A stretch of 24,761 nt of DNA from Lachnoclostridium sp. UBA5890 (GTDB taxonomy: Bacteria > Bacillota > Clostridia > Lachnospirales > Lachnospiraceae), in contig DJEU01000034.1 of assembly GCA_002431395.1 (NCBI GenBank), positions 22,638 through 47,398 of the forward strand. The letters are read 5' to 3'. The notes under the pieces were generated by a model, which was not told the DNA's origin, did not search any database, and was given only the letters and a program-made list of their open reading frames with translations. This document shows positions 9,422-16,507 of this stretch, piece by piece. Both the position numbers and the translations under genes were made by a program. Within the stretch, counting starts at the first letter, position 1. Every line of letters starts with the position of its first letter.

Positions 9422-9554
9422 GACGTGGGGCAAGCATCCACTATGGGAAATGGGGGCGCAGGGCGCCACGGACGTGGGACAAGCATCGATTACGGAAAAT
9501 GGGATCTCAGGGCACCACAGACGTGGGGTAACCATCCATTACGGGCAAAACATG
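9422..9554. repeat. Imperfect 49-bp tandem repeat, about 2.7 copies
   Basis: Units begin at 9422, 9471 and 9520, each with GACGTGGG followed by CAAGCATC or AACCATC, then a TATGGGAAA/TACGGAAAA segment and CAGGGC.CCAC. The exact 49-bp spacing is clear by eye. The stretch is G-rich on the plus strand, unlike its neighbours. It carries open frames on both strands, but these are low-complexity and without ribosome sites, so I treat it as noncoding. Confidence 0.75.
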
Positions 9555-9621
9555 AAAAAATGTGGAATTTTACCGTAATTTCCTGCAACTTTCTTCCATA
9601 TTTTTACATTCTTTGGCGGTT

Positions 9622-9745
9622 TTACGGTATTTTTGTGTTGTTTTTGTCTTTTTGACCGTAATAATTGTTAATTTTTAACATCAGTTTCCTTATTTTACCA
9701 ATTTTTACGGTATTTTTTGATGTTTTTCCTCTTTTTTGCCCGTAA
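9622..9745. repeat. Two related T-rich hairpins with TTACGGT arms
   Basis: Arms TTACGGT (9622-9628) and ACCGTAA (9655-9661) form a 7-bp stem around a T-rich loop. A related copy has TTACGGT (9705-9711) and CCGTAA (9740-9745). The two copies share their loop character, suggesting duplication. Confidence 0.5.
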
Positions 9746-9778
9746 TGGTTCATTAGCGAACTGGGAAAATGGAGGATT

Positions 9779-10030
9779 GGTCATGCCACAGGAGAAAAAA
9801 CATTGTTTGGCATGACTTTCACAAGACAGGTGGTCATGCCGCAGGAGAAAAAGTGCTGTTTGGCATGACCTTCACAAGATAGGCGGTCATGCCGGAAGGC
9901 CTGAAAACGTTATTTGGCATGACTTTCACAAGACAAGCGGTCATGCCGCAGAAGAAAATTTGTTGTTTGGCATGACTTTCACAAGACAAGCAGTCATGCC
10001 GGAAAGCCTGAAAACGTTGTTTGGCATGAC
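9779..10030. repeat. Five tandem 53/54-bp units, each with a GTCATGCC/GGCATGAC palindrome
   Basis: Units start at 9779, 9832, 9885, 9939 and 9992. Each has GGTCATGCC (last copy AGTCATGCC), a 22-24-bp centre, GGCATGAC, then TTCACAAGA and a short tail. Two centre types occur in the order A, A, B, A, B: type A contains AGAAAA and type B contains CTGAAAACGTT. The arms can form a stem in each unit. A minus-strand frame across the repeat (9834-10118) merely translates it and has no plausible start, so it is not called. Confidence 0.85.
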
Positions 10031-10078
10031 GTAAAACAAAAGAGGCCGGCCCCACCAATTTTAAGTTATCAGCCACCG

Positions 10079-10157
10079 CTTCAAGTGGTGCTTTACGCCC
10101 AAAAGGATGGTACCGCAAGCGTTGTTGCCGGCCACTATAAAGCGGTACCTCTTGAAG
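10079..10157. other. Nested inverted-repeat structure of unknown role
   Basis: CTTCAAG (10079-10085) pairs with CTTGAAG (10151-10157), and inside it GGTACCGC (10109-10116) pairs with GCGGTACC (10142-10149). Two nested perfect stems of 7 and 8 bp in about 80 bp are unlikely by chance. It lies between the palindromic repeat array and the end of the accessory gene cluster. It could be a structured RNA or a repeat element; orientation is unknown. Confidence 0.5.
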
Positions 10158-10183
10158 ATAGTTGCATCTTTTTATTTTCTAAA

Positions 10184-10215
10184 GACGGAGCTTGGAATCA
10201 ATTTTCCGCTCCGTC
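10184..10215 (-). terminator. Putative terminator at the end of the seven-gene accessory cluster
   Basis: Minus strand: 8-bp stem GACGGAGC / GCTCCGTC (10208-10215 with 10184-10191), extended by an inner GGAA/TTCC, overlapping the stop codon at 10198. The following T-run is short (TTT), so efficiency is uncertain. Confidence 0.5.
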
Positions 10216-11124
10216 CTCTTTTTCTTCATTAAGCAGGCTCTCTGGCTCTCCTTTTATACGCTTCCAAGTAATAAGCTCTTTTTCATTCAAATCTCCTTCC
10301 AAAACGATTGGAATTTCCCCAGATGTATGGATCTTCCAAAACAAGGTATCACTCATCTGACAATTTCCACATTTCCGTGGTCCAAGAAGCAATCCAAACA
10401 CGCCCATTTTCGGCGGATAATCCCATCCGTCACGAAACGCCTCTTCGGCCGTCAAAAATTCTCTTTTCCCGCACACTTCACAATAATGCCAAAATGGGCG
10501 TGTTTTCATACTCTCCAATAAAGCTTTCCGTTTTCTTGATTTGGCATCTTCATTTTCTATTTGCTCTTTTTCATCTGCAATCTCCTTCCTTGCATCTATC
10601 AGAAACTGCTCATTCAGAGGGGGATCCATCCTCAAATTAATGTCGCCATCGGACACCTCATAAATGGAATCAAATCCCTCCCGCGGATTCGGGAATTCTA
10701 TCTCTGCGGTATTCATTTCAAAAGAGCCCTGCCATTCTTCACCTTTTCTTATTCTGACATTTTCCTGCCATCTCTCATCACTTGGGCACATAACATATAT
10801 TTCAATTTCCGCATCAACCGCTTCACGTATTGCATCAACATAAACAATTCGACGTTTTGCTTTAAAAAATGTCTGTTCTGCGACAACATCTCTTCCGCAT
10901 TTCAGTTTTTCTATGATATCACTAAGCAGCCTGTCATTTGCTTTCATTAGGCATCGGATTTGAACTCCCAGCGGCATCATTTTTTCAAATCCAGTTTCTT
11001 TATATGCCTTTTGTTGATAATCAAAAACATTTAAAACATCCACATTTTTTTCAGCAAAAAAATGTTCTATAAAATGTGTCTTACCGGAAGCCGTGGCTCC
11101 CATTACAAAAGATATTTTCGGCAT
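10198..11124 (-). CDS. P-loop kinase (polynucleotide kinase/zeta-toxin-like) with C-terminal zinc ribbon
   Basis: About 308 residues. Walker A is GATASGKTHF (residues 9-18), followed by a P-loop kinase region with VVAEQTFFKAKRR, resembling the lid area of polynucleotide kinase-like AAA proteins, so a phosphotransferase acting on a nucleotide or nucleic-acid end is plausible. Residues 140-220 are charged and helical. The C-terminus holds two CxxC pairs, CEVCGKREF and CGNCQM, separated by GWDYPPKMGVFG, a probable zinc-binding module. The ATG at 11124 has AAGGAG about 10 nt upstream; an ATG at 11157 would overlap the preceding reading frame and lacks a site. Last gene of the minus-strand cluster, with a hairpin at its end. 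Substrate unknown. Confidence 0.75.
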   Translation of the reverse strand: MPKISFVMGATASGKTHFIEHFFAEKNVDVLNVFDYQQKAYKETGFEKMMPLGVQIRCLMKANDRLLSDIIEKLKCGRDVVAEQTFFKAKRRIVYVDAIREAVDAEIEIYVMCPSDERWQENVRIRKGEEWQGSFEMNTAEIEFPNPREGFDSIYEVSDGDINLRMDPPLNEQFLIDARKEIADEKEQIENEDAKSRKRKALLESMKTRPFWHYCEVCGKREFLTAEEAFRDGWDYPPKMGVFGLLLGPRKCGNCQMSDTLFWKIHTSGEIPIVLEGDLNEKELITWKRIKGEPESLLNEEKEDGAEN

Positions 11125-11140
11125 CTCTTTCACTCTCCTT

Positions 11141-11529
11141 CTATATTTCTTCATCATATGGTGCTATCAAATAATTTCCATTTTCAGTTACCCGATAATA
11201 TTTGTCTTCCTCTGTATCGACTAAAAGAACCGGAATAATACCACTCTCCAAAACTGTACCATCAATATAATAATGGGATTCGCCATCAAAATATATGTCA
11301 TAATATTCCGGATTTCCAGAAATTTCCGCTGTGCTCACGTGGCCGGCGACAACTTTCATATCAAGGCCATCGATTTTTCCAATTTCGGCGGGATATTTGC
11401 CTACAAATATAGAATCTCCCGTCTCCCATTTCCATAAAGCACCCGCTTCTTCATTAATGCCAGCATGCACAAAGCATCTTCAAACTGCTCCAGACATCCA
11501 TGTATATCACTCATACAATATATTTTCAT
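11141..11529 (-). pseudogene. Internally deleted PPP-type metallophosphatase
   Basis: The ATG at 11529, with GGAG 9 nt upstream, opens MKIYCMSDIHGCLEQFEDAL, the N-terminus of a calcineurin-like phosphatase with the DxH metal motif. The frame then fails. In another frame the sequence resumes at FVHAGINEEAG and continues with AGHVST, typical of the C-terminal half, to a stop at 11141. The middle of the protein, including the GDxxDRG and GNHE motifs present in the adjacent homologue (11545-12276), is absent, so roughly 100 residues were deleted with an out-of-frame junction near 11470-11480. The enzyme cannot be active. The C-terminal 109 codons remain open. It sits between an intact phosphatase gene and the second kinase gene. 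Confidence 0.8.
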
Positions 11530-11544
11530 CGCATTTTTCTCCTT

Positions 11545-12276
11545 TTAATCAGAAAACATATCCCCATTTGAGGACGAATAGAACTCTTGTCCGGAATCCA
11601 AACAATATGCTGCCAGTCTTCCGCCTTGATAAGGTGCTCCACAATCGATAGCAATATGATTATTATGTTTGTATATAGCACCAGGAACAGGATTTTCTTT
11701 GATACTCTGGGTCGGTGTATGTCCTGTTACGAGATATTTATCCCGGTAATACATCCTTTCATAATCGGCCTGACCCCATACCAAATCATGCAGAGAATAC
11801 TCTCGAATATCTTTTTCCGGTTTAAAATTATCAAGTCCGGCATGAACCAATAGAAAATTTTTGTTTCCCACCGTTACCTCTTCATAATTTGAAAAGCCCT
11901 TTATAAATTTTATGATTGCATTTTGGGTTTCTAAGCTCTGTTTTCTAAATTCATGTATCGTTGTTTTGCTGCCATTATACTGCCAGGTCACCAAATTATT
12001 TAACATTTTTTCATCCATTTTGTCCAATGATATGTTTAAAACGTCTCCCATCAAAAATTCGAGACATTCCTGTGCCATCACTTCATGATTCCCAGCTATG
12101 CAGATACAATTTTGTAATTCCATAAGTTTTAAAATAGTCTTGATTGGATGCGGCCCCCGATCAAGAACATCACCTAAAACATATAATGTATCTGTTTCCT
12201 TCAGTTCTATTTGCTTCAATAATTCCTGAAACATGTCATATTCTCCGTGGATATCGGACATTACATAGTTCGCCAT
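11545..12276 (-). CDS. PPP-family metallophosphoesterase (serine/threonine phosphatase / PrpE / ApaH-like)
   Basis: A 243-residue cytosolic phosphatase with all metal-binding motifs of the calcineurin-like PPP family in order: SDIHGEYD (residues 7-14), GDVLDRG, GNHE, LVHAG and GHTPT. Such enzymes hydrolyse phosphoproteins, Ap4A-type dinucleotides or nucleic-acid 2',3' phosphates; the sequence does not decide which. The ATG at 12276 has GGGAG 9 nt upstream and lies inside the end of the kinase gene upstream (16-bp overlap), indicating translational coupling. The kinase-then-phosphatase order recalls end-healing pairs such as bacterial Pnkp, but here as separate proteins and with no ligase in view. 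Confidence 0.85.
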   Translation of the reverse strand: MANYVMSDIHGEYDMFQELLKQIELKETDTLYVLGDVLDRGPHPIKTILKLMELQNCICIAGNHEVMAQECLEFLMGDVLNISLDKMDEKMLNNLVTWQYNGSKTTIHEFRKQSLETQNAIIKFIKGFSNYEEVTVGNKNFLLVHAGLDNFKPEKDIREYSLHDLVWGQADYERMYYRDKYLVTGHTPTQSIKENPVPGAIYKHNNHIAIDCGAPYQGGRLAAYCLDSGQEFYSSSNGDMFSD

Positions 12277-13121
12277 TTTAAGTCACTCCCTTTCAAAAAT
12301 TTTTTTAAATCTCCACCTTTAATAACGGTTTCATTATATTTATATCCATCCGGATCAAATGTTTTATCTAACAAAGCCAAGCATGGTTCAAACTCAGGCT
12401 CACCCTCCATTCTCTCCAGCAAAATCTTTAGCTGCTGCTTAGACTCAACAATTACGTAATCAGCAAGAGCATCCCCCGCACAAATTGATTTATTATATAA
12501 AATACCACATATTCTATCTTGTTCTTCTCTCCCATCAAAACAACTATGTTCACTGGTTAAACTCTTCATAATGTTCTCTTTGCCTAAACGTAATAGCTGA
12601 TCATTTTTATATTGCTCTCCATTCTCCTTTAAAGCGGGGCACCCAAGAACATCTGTCAAAAACTCATTGCCTTTCAAAACAATTTTTTCAGCTTTTCTAT
12701 TATTTAAATTCTCAATCCAATAATCCCATTCTCCGATAAACACATCTAGAAATCCCTGACTATTTCCTCGCTTTTTATACCGTTCCTCATATTCTCCCTT
12801 AAGAGATATATCCGGAACGACAACGGTATACGGAATGTGATCCCTATCCAAAAAATCCATAATGATGCCAATAGTTGGAATTACAATATATTTTTCCGGG
12901 CAGTATCTTATTAAACATTTAATTACCCAATAATAGTACAAGAACCAATCTTTCCGAAGTTTTAGTTCCTCATGCGCCTTAATACTCTCATTGGCACCTA
13001 TCTTTCTTGACACGTCAAAAAAATTACTGTATTTAAAAGGCATGCAAATCACATCAATCGCATGCGGATTTTGCTGACAAAACGTTGTTTTTCCTACTCC
13101 TGAGAATCCTGCTATGATCAT
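12261..13121 (-). CDS. P-loop NTPase/kinase, uncharacterised
   Basis: About 286 residues starting MIIAGFSGVGKTTFCQQ with a Walker A GFSGVGKT at residues 5-12. The next region, with DWFLYYYWVIKC and YIVIPTIGIIMDFLDRD, fits the core of a nucleoside/polynucleotide kinase-type fold in which a Walker B-like beta strand precedes IPYTVVVPD. The last 130 residues are not recognisable. The start at 13121 is chosen because GGAGGAGAATT precedes it and its ATG overlaps the previous gene's TGA as ATGA. The 3' end overlaps the phosphatase gene by 16 bp. It shows no more than general P-loop similarity to the other kinase of the cluster. The substrate is unknown. Confidence 0.7.
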   Translation of the reverse strand: MIIAGFSGVGKTTFCQQNPHAIDVICMPFKYSNFFDVSRKIGANESIKAHEELKLRKDWFLYYYWVIKCLIRYCPEKYIVIPTIGIIMDFLDRDHIPYTVVVPDISLKGEYEERYKKRGNSQGFLDVFIGEWDYWIENLNNRKAEKIVLKGNEFLTDVLGCPALKENGEQYKNDQLLRLGKENIMKSLTSEHSCFDGREEQDRICGILYNKSICAGDALADYVIVESKQQLKILLERMEGEPEFEPCLALLDKTFDPDGYKYNETVIKGGDLKKFLKGSDLKWRTM

Positions 13122-13690
13122 AATTCTCCTCCATTCCATCTTTTCCATTGCATATTATCATTTTTCTCCGGCGATATGTATTCAATCTCTAACATGGGGT
13201 TAAACCCGTCAAAGAAATAGCCGTTATTATTAACAAAAATTGTTCCAGCTAAGCTCTCCGGAATACCCTCTTTCTTCTCGATAAAAATCCCCTGTGGTTC
13301 TATCGTCCATCTTCCCATCTCCTGCGCAATCAAATCTGCAAACGAAATAACTACGCTTTCTTCCCTGCGCATGTTAGTAAGCTTGAACCTAAAATCTTTT
13401 AGTTCTAATTCAGGATAATCACAATACGAATAATCAGGGGCGTATTTAACAAGTAACTCATTATTGCATGCTCCCGATCTGCGGGTACAATTATGACTTA
13501 CCAACATACCTTGCCAAAATTTAGGAATATAATGTTCTTTCCCTTTCGGATGATCCTCGTTGTATCGAACCAAAATACCGCTATTATCCCCCATAGGGTC
13601 AAGGTATCCATATAAATCATTGAAACTCAGAGCGAGTTCATTTTTTGTTTGCTTATCGATCAGTACAAATTGAAATTCATCTAATCTCAT
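13118..13690 (-). CDS. Hypothetical protein of the overlapping operon
   Basis: A 190-residue soluble protein that I do not recognise. It begins MRLDEFQFVLIDKQTKNEL and looks like a two-part beta-rich fold: the N-terminal FQFVLIDKQ...FNDLYGYLD is loosely echoed by FRFKLTNMRREESVVISFADLI in the second half, suggesting an internal duplication. No transmembrane segment or catalytic motif is visible. The ATG at 13690 overlaps the upstream gene's TGA as ATGA, with GGAG 9 nt before it; its own stop overlaps the kinase start in the same way. This tight coupling implies that it works with the kinase and phosphatase or is part of the same complex. Confidence 0.75.
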   Translation of the reverse strand: MRLDEFQFVLIDKQTKNELALSFNDLYGYLDPMGDNSGILVRYNEDHPKGKEHYIPKFWQGMLVSHNCTRRSGACNNELLVKYAPDYSYCDYPELELKDFRFKLTNMRREESVVISFADLIAQEMGRWTIEPQGIFIEKKEGIPESLAGTIFVNNNGYFFDGFNPMLEIEYISPEKNDNMQWKRWNGGEL

Positions 13691-14253
13691 TTTTTATTTC
13701 TCCAATCTCTCTTTATTAAAGTAATAGCCTTCTCAACCGTTATTTCCTTCGTTAGTAAAAGAAATATCGGAAGAGACAATTTAGACATAAGCTCTGGAAT
13801 AGTGGCTGTGCAGTAATCTTCTGTTTCCATGGGTGCCATCTCATAGTGATCATAATCAATGACTGTCGTCGCCGTCAGATCATAGCATCCATCTTCTGTA
13901 ATATAAAAGCGCGGTGTCTGCAAATGATGTGGGGCATATAACTTCCCTCCAATTCCATCATGCGAAAACGGCCATATTCTTGCATTGAGAAAATTCATAA
14001 ATCTATACATGTCTGACAAATCTTCTGATCTTTCTTTAATCCAACCTGATGCGTTCTCAGAAAAGTAAACCCTGCTTTCCATACAAGTATCCCAAAAATA
14101 AATACTAGATTCCAGTATGCTATTCGGGCATGCTGTATAGCCTTCAAAGACCATTACGATACAACTACCTCCATCATGTAAATGCTCAAAAAATGTAATA
14201 TTCCTTTTCTTAAGATAGGCGATCATTTTTCGTCTTGCTTCAGTTTTATTCAT
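13687..14253 (-). CDS. Hypothetical protein with a truncated paralogue at 21432-21770
   Basis: About 188 residues, not recognised. It starts MNKTEARRKM at 14253, 9 nt after AAAGGAG; an in-frame ATG 9 bp earlier abuts the ribosome site. The C-terminal half (GGKLYAPHHLQTPRFYI, DLTATTVIDYDHYEMAP, METEDYC) aligns along about 100 residues with a remnant near 21.5 kb (GGALYVPSTLYTPRIFI, DITLTTIINYDFYKLAP, LETEDYI), so this is a real, duplicated family. It overlaps the upstream gene by 8 bp and the downstream one by 4 bp. No enzyme motif or membrane segment is seen. A role as an immunity-type or partner protein would be speculation. Confidence 0.78.
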   Translation of the reverse strand: MNKTEARRKMIAYLKKRNITFFEHLHDGGSCIVMVFEGYTACPNSILESSIYFWDTCMESRVYFSENASGWIKERSEDLSDMYRFMNFLNARIWPFSHDGIGGKLYAPHHLQTPRFYITEDGCYDLTATTVIDYDHYEMAPMETEDYCTATIPELMSKLSLPIFLLLTKEITVEKAITLIKRDWRNKK

Positions 14254-15310
14254 TTTCAACATCTCCTTTATTCATTATCTCTGCCCTGTTTTCACGCAGT
14301 TCCGCAATAGTCATAGGTCTGTGATGTGATTGCACAAAAGCCACTGCCCTCTTTATCCCTTTCACCATTTGGATTTCCTGTTCTGAATATTCACTGTAGT
14401 CCGTCACAATATCTGTATGTTCCGGATTATGCAAAATCTCAACTAGGACATCTTCAAACCTATGGGCGTGATCCATCTCACCATTATGTATGAAATGATA
14501 TATTAACCCCGTTCCGGAGAACTCCGCTGCAATATAATTTGCATCTCCACTTTCAAAACCATATCCCATCTGAACACACCAAAGACCGGAAGTATCATCT
14601 TGAACCGGAATATACTTATCAAGATATCTTTGCTCTAATAAATCATCTGAACCACCTGTATATTCAGGCTTATTATCGGTTTCAATCATCATAGTTTTCT
14701 TTCTGCTGTAAAGATTCGTGAGATAGTTGAGATATGACCTTCTTTCATCTTTTTCATTCAAAGTCATACGCTCAATATATATTGGATTAATATGCTCATG
14801 TTCAAACTCTCCCTGATAAGCTACTCCGTCAAATTTAATATCTACACAAACCTGAACATCTGAATAATCCCCTTTAAGCTTTTTATAAAACTCATAGTCC
14901 TTATCAGAATAATTGAGTATTATTCCTACTTTTTCACAAAACTCAGTTGTATTCCAATCTCCATAGAGACTTCTTACTATGTCACCATGCCTGAAATCGT
15001 GTGGAATAAATATAAAGTCAAACAGTGATTCATTATAATGCAAAGCCCCTAATGCAGTATTACACTTTCTGGAATACTTCCTATCCTTTTTAATCTGAAC
15101 TAATGCCTTTGATATCCTATCCTTTAATGCGTCATCAGATATTTTGTTCATAAAAACATTTAGCCACTTTACTTTTTCTTCATATGTAATCATAATGTGA
15201 TTTGCAACAATCGTAGCCTTCTCCAAGTCCGTGAATTCATGATGTATGCTATGCAGGTAAGCCCTTGTATCTTTTGATGGAATAAATTCATCAATAAAAT
15301 CTTTTTCCAT
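14246..15310 (-). CDS. Hypothetical protein with a conserved FIPSKD...FTDLEKA N-terminal domain
   Basis: 354 residues. The N-terminal 75 (FIPSKDTRAYLHSIHHEFT, DLEKATIVANH, then a helical EEKVKWLNVFMNKISDDALKD) resemble a module I have seen at the start of varied uncharacterised Firmicutes proteins; no function is known to me. The remaining 280 residues are mixed alpha/beta, with RKCNTALGALHYNESLFDF and FIFIPHDFRHGDIVRSLYGD, and end in a charged helix. No catalytic motif is evident. The ATG at 15310 has AGAGG 5 nt upstream. First gene of the five-gene overlapping run; its stop lies inside the next gene's start region (8-bp overlap). The GyrA-like gene ends 70 bp upstream. Confidence 0.75.
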   Translation of the reverse strand: MEKDFIDEFIPSKDTRAYLHSIHHEFTDLEKATIVANHIMITYEEKVKWLNVFMNKISDDALKDRISKALVQIKKDRKYSRKCNTALGALHYNESLFDFIFIPHDFRHGDIVRSLYGDWNTTEFCEKVGIILNYSDKDYEFYKKLKGDYSDVQVCVDIKFDGVAYQGEFEHEHINPIYIERMTLNEKDERRSYLNYLTNLYSRKKTMMIETDNKPEYTGGSDDLLEQRYLDKYIPVQDDTSGLWCVQMGYGFESGDANYIAAEFSGTGLIYHFIHNGEMDHAHRFEDVLVEILHNPEHTDIVTDYSEYSEQEIQMVKGIKRAVAFVQSHHRPMTIAELRENRAEIMNKGDVENE

Positions 15311-15359
15311 TTTATCCTCTCTATACTTTCTTATTTATTTTGCACAAAAAAGCTTGTAT

Positions 15360-15383
15360 TTAAGCCATTTGTACAATGGTTAA
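15360..15383. other. Imperfect palindrome between the GyrA-like gene and the overlapping operon
   Basis: The 24 bases from TTAAGCC to TGGTTAA have CCATT/AATGG arms flanked by TTAA on both sides and overlap the stop codon of the 15380-16012 gene. It could be an operator for the downstream operon or a weak hairpin. No T-run follows it. Confidence 0.3.
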
Positions 15384-16012
15384 CTCTCTAACTGATTCAA
15401 GTCGCGCAGAATTATTTCAGGAAAATACTTTATTTGATTCATAGCCTTTTGTAGGTCTTCTGCAAATTCTTTTCTTCCTTCTATCGAAAATGCTCTTACT
15501 CGCATATCAATGATTGCACTAGCTTGAATGTCTGAAAATCCAAGCTGATTCATAATTTGCAATTTTGCATCAGAACCATCCTGAGAATGCTCAACTACAT
15601 AATAGACTTGATTTAGATGTTCCTGGACCCAACAAAGAGCTTCAAGTTGACTAATTCTATCACGCAATTTACCAATATACTCAATAATGTATTCTGCGAA
15701 ATCTCCTAATACATGCCTATCATTTCCTAGTGCAACTCGCCATGGAATCATCCTATCTCCAGTTATTTCTTCTACTAGGCCAGACAAGGCATTAATATTT
15801 GATATAAAAATATCATGACTCATCGACCGCTTCTCATTTAGCAATCCTAACATATCTACAGACAATTGATTCCAATTTTTCTGATAAAAGTAATACTGAT
15901 TTGCACTTCCTATAAGTTGGTCAAACATTATTTTTATCTTTTCATCTATTTCTGTATCTTTCATAATGCTTTGAAGAATTGCATAAAAGTTTATTTCTTC
16001 TATCTTACTCAT
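15380..16012 (-). CDS. Small protein with a GyrA-like coiled-coil/C-gate motif
   Basis: 210 residues. Residues about 128-190 contain EHLNQVYYVVEHSQDGSDA and LGFSDIQASAIIDMRVRAF, closely resembling the segment of GyrA/ParC where the long coiled coil meets the C-gate (family pattern NIDEVIxLIRxS...FxLSEIQAxAILDMRL). There is no gyrase winged helix, catalytic tyrosine or C-terminal beta-pinwheel, so it is not a topoisomerase. The N-terminal 120 residues, with HDIFISNINALSGLVEE and PWRVALGNDRHVLGDFAEY, are a separate domain that I do not recognise. The ATG at 16012 has AAAGGCGG upstream. A neighbour (16508-17377) carries two copies of the same motif. Interaction with gyrase or self-dimerisation is inference. 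Confidence 0.75.
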   Translation of the reverse strand: MSKIEEINFYAILQSIMKDTEIDEKIKIMFDQLIGSANQYYFYQKNWNQLSVDMLGLLNEKRSMSHDIFISNINALSGLVEEITGDRMIPWRVALGNDRHVLGDFAEYIIEYIGKLRDRISQLEALCWVQEHLNQVYYVVEHSQDGSDAKLQIMNQLGFSDIQASAIIDMRVRAFSIEGRKEFAEDLQKAMNQIKYFPEIILRDLNQLES

Positions 16013-16210
16013 TGTTATAATCCGCCTTTCTGCTTCGCGAAAGTTACCAATAGAACCATGAAAATATTAGTTGCTCTCGCTTCGCTCGTTTCTATTTTCC
16101 CTTCCGCTTGATATTTGATATAATTCTTTTATAAGACTGACACACTACAGAACACGTGGAGGTGAGTGGCGGGGCTGTATAGCGGCGACCTCGTATATAT
16201 ATTTGTTGTC

Positions 16211-16452
16211 GGTCATCCGTTAAGGCATCAATGAATGGCGCATAACAGTAGCCCGCAAACTTATCTCTTCCAAAGTCGACTCGATTTTGCCGGATGACCA
16301 GTCACTGTCATCTTTTTAGTAAGATACCGTTTCAAACTCACTTGTATGATTACCGGTGAGAAGAATCGTGCTCATACAGGCACCTAATCTGATCAAACAA
16401 CGAGGCTACATTATCAAGGATGATACTGTTGTTCCTGTTACCTGATTAGGTG
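16211..16452. ncRNA. Candidate structured RNA or DNA element: three consecutive long hairpins
   Basis: The gene-free stretch 16013-16507 holds three perfect or near-perfect stems: 16211-16219 with 16291-16299 (9 bp, GGTCATCCG/CGGATGACC), 16341-16349 with 16372-16380 (9 bp with one G-T) and 16381-16389 with 16444-16452 (9 bp, CACCTAATC/GATTAGGTG). The last continues inward with AACAAC/GTTGTT (16396-16401 with 16428-16433) and ATTATC/GATGAT (16410-16415 with 16419-16424). The second and third hairpins abut without a gap. No ORF with a ribosome site was found on either strand. It could be a noncoding RNA, a remnant of a mobile element, or an oriT-like DNA structure; the strand is unknown. Confidence 0.5.
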
Positions 16453-16507
16453 TTGCGTCTATATTTACTATGCCCTTTGTTTCTTGGTTGTCTAAAATTT
16501 CTTTTTT

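Noticed and set aside
8867..9655. 262-codon plus-strand ORF
   Set aside because: It lies opposite the sugar kinase and in G-rich repeats; composition is that of a shadow frame.
9779..10030. CRISPR array
   Set aside because: The repeat could be read as 36 bp with 17-18-bp spacers, but the spacers fall into just two similar types, are too short, and no cas gene is present.
9834..10118. 94-codon minus-strand ORF over the palindromic repeats
   Set aside because: Its translation is only the 53-bp repeat read through (recurring VKVMPN), with no ribosome site and no domain.
10100..10160. T-box riboswitch
   Set aside because: TGGTACCGC resembles the antiterminator core, but there is no specifier region, no adjacent terminator T-run and no downstream plus-strand gene.
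13121..13148. Upstream ATG for the P-loop kinase at 13148
   Set aside because: It would overlap the preceding gene by 31 bp, and the GGAGGAG site clearly serves the ATG at 13121.
16160..16230. Short plus-strand gene starting GTG after GGAGGTGA
   Set aside because: Only about 22 codons (MAGLYSGDLVYIFVV...), spacing of 3 nt is too short, and it runs into the hairpin array.
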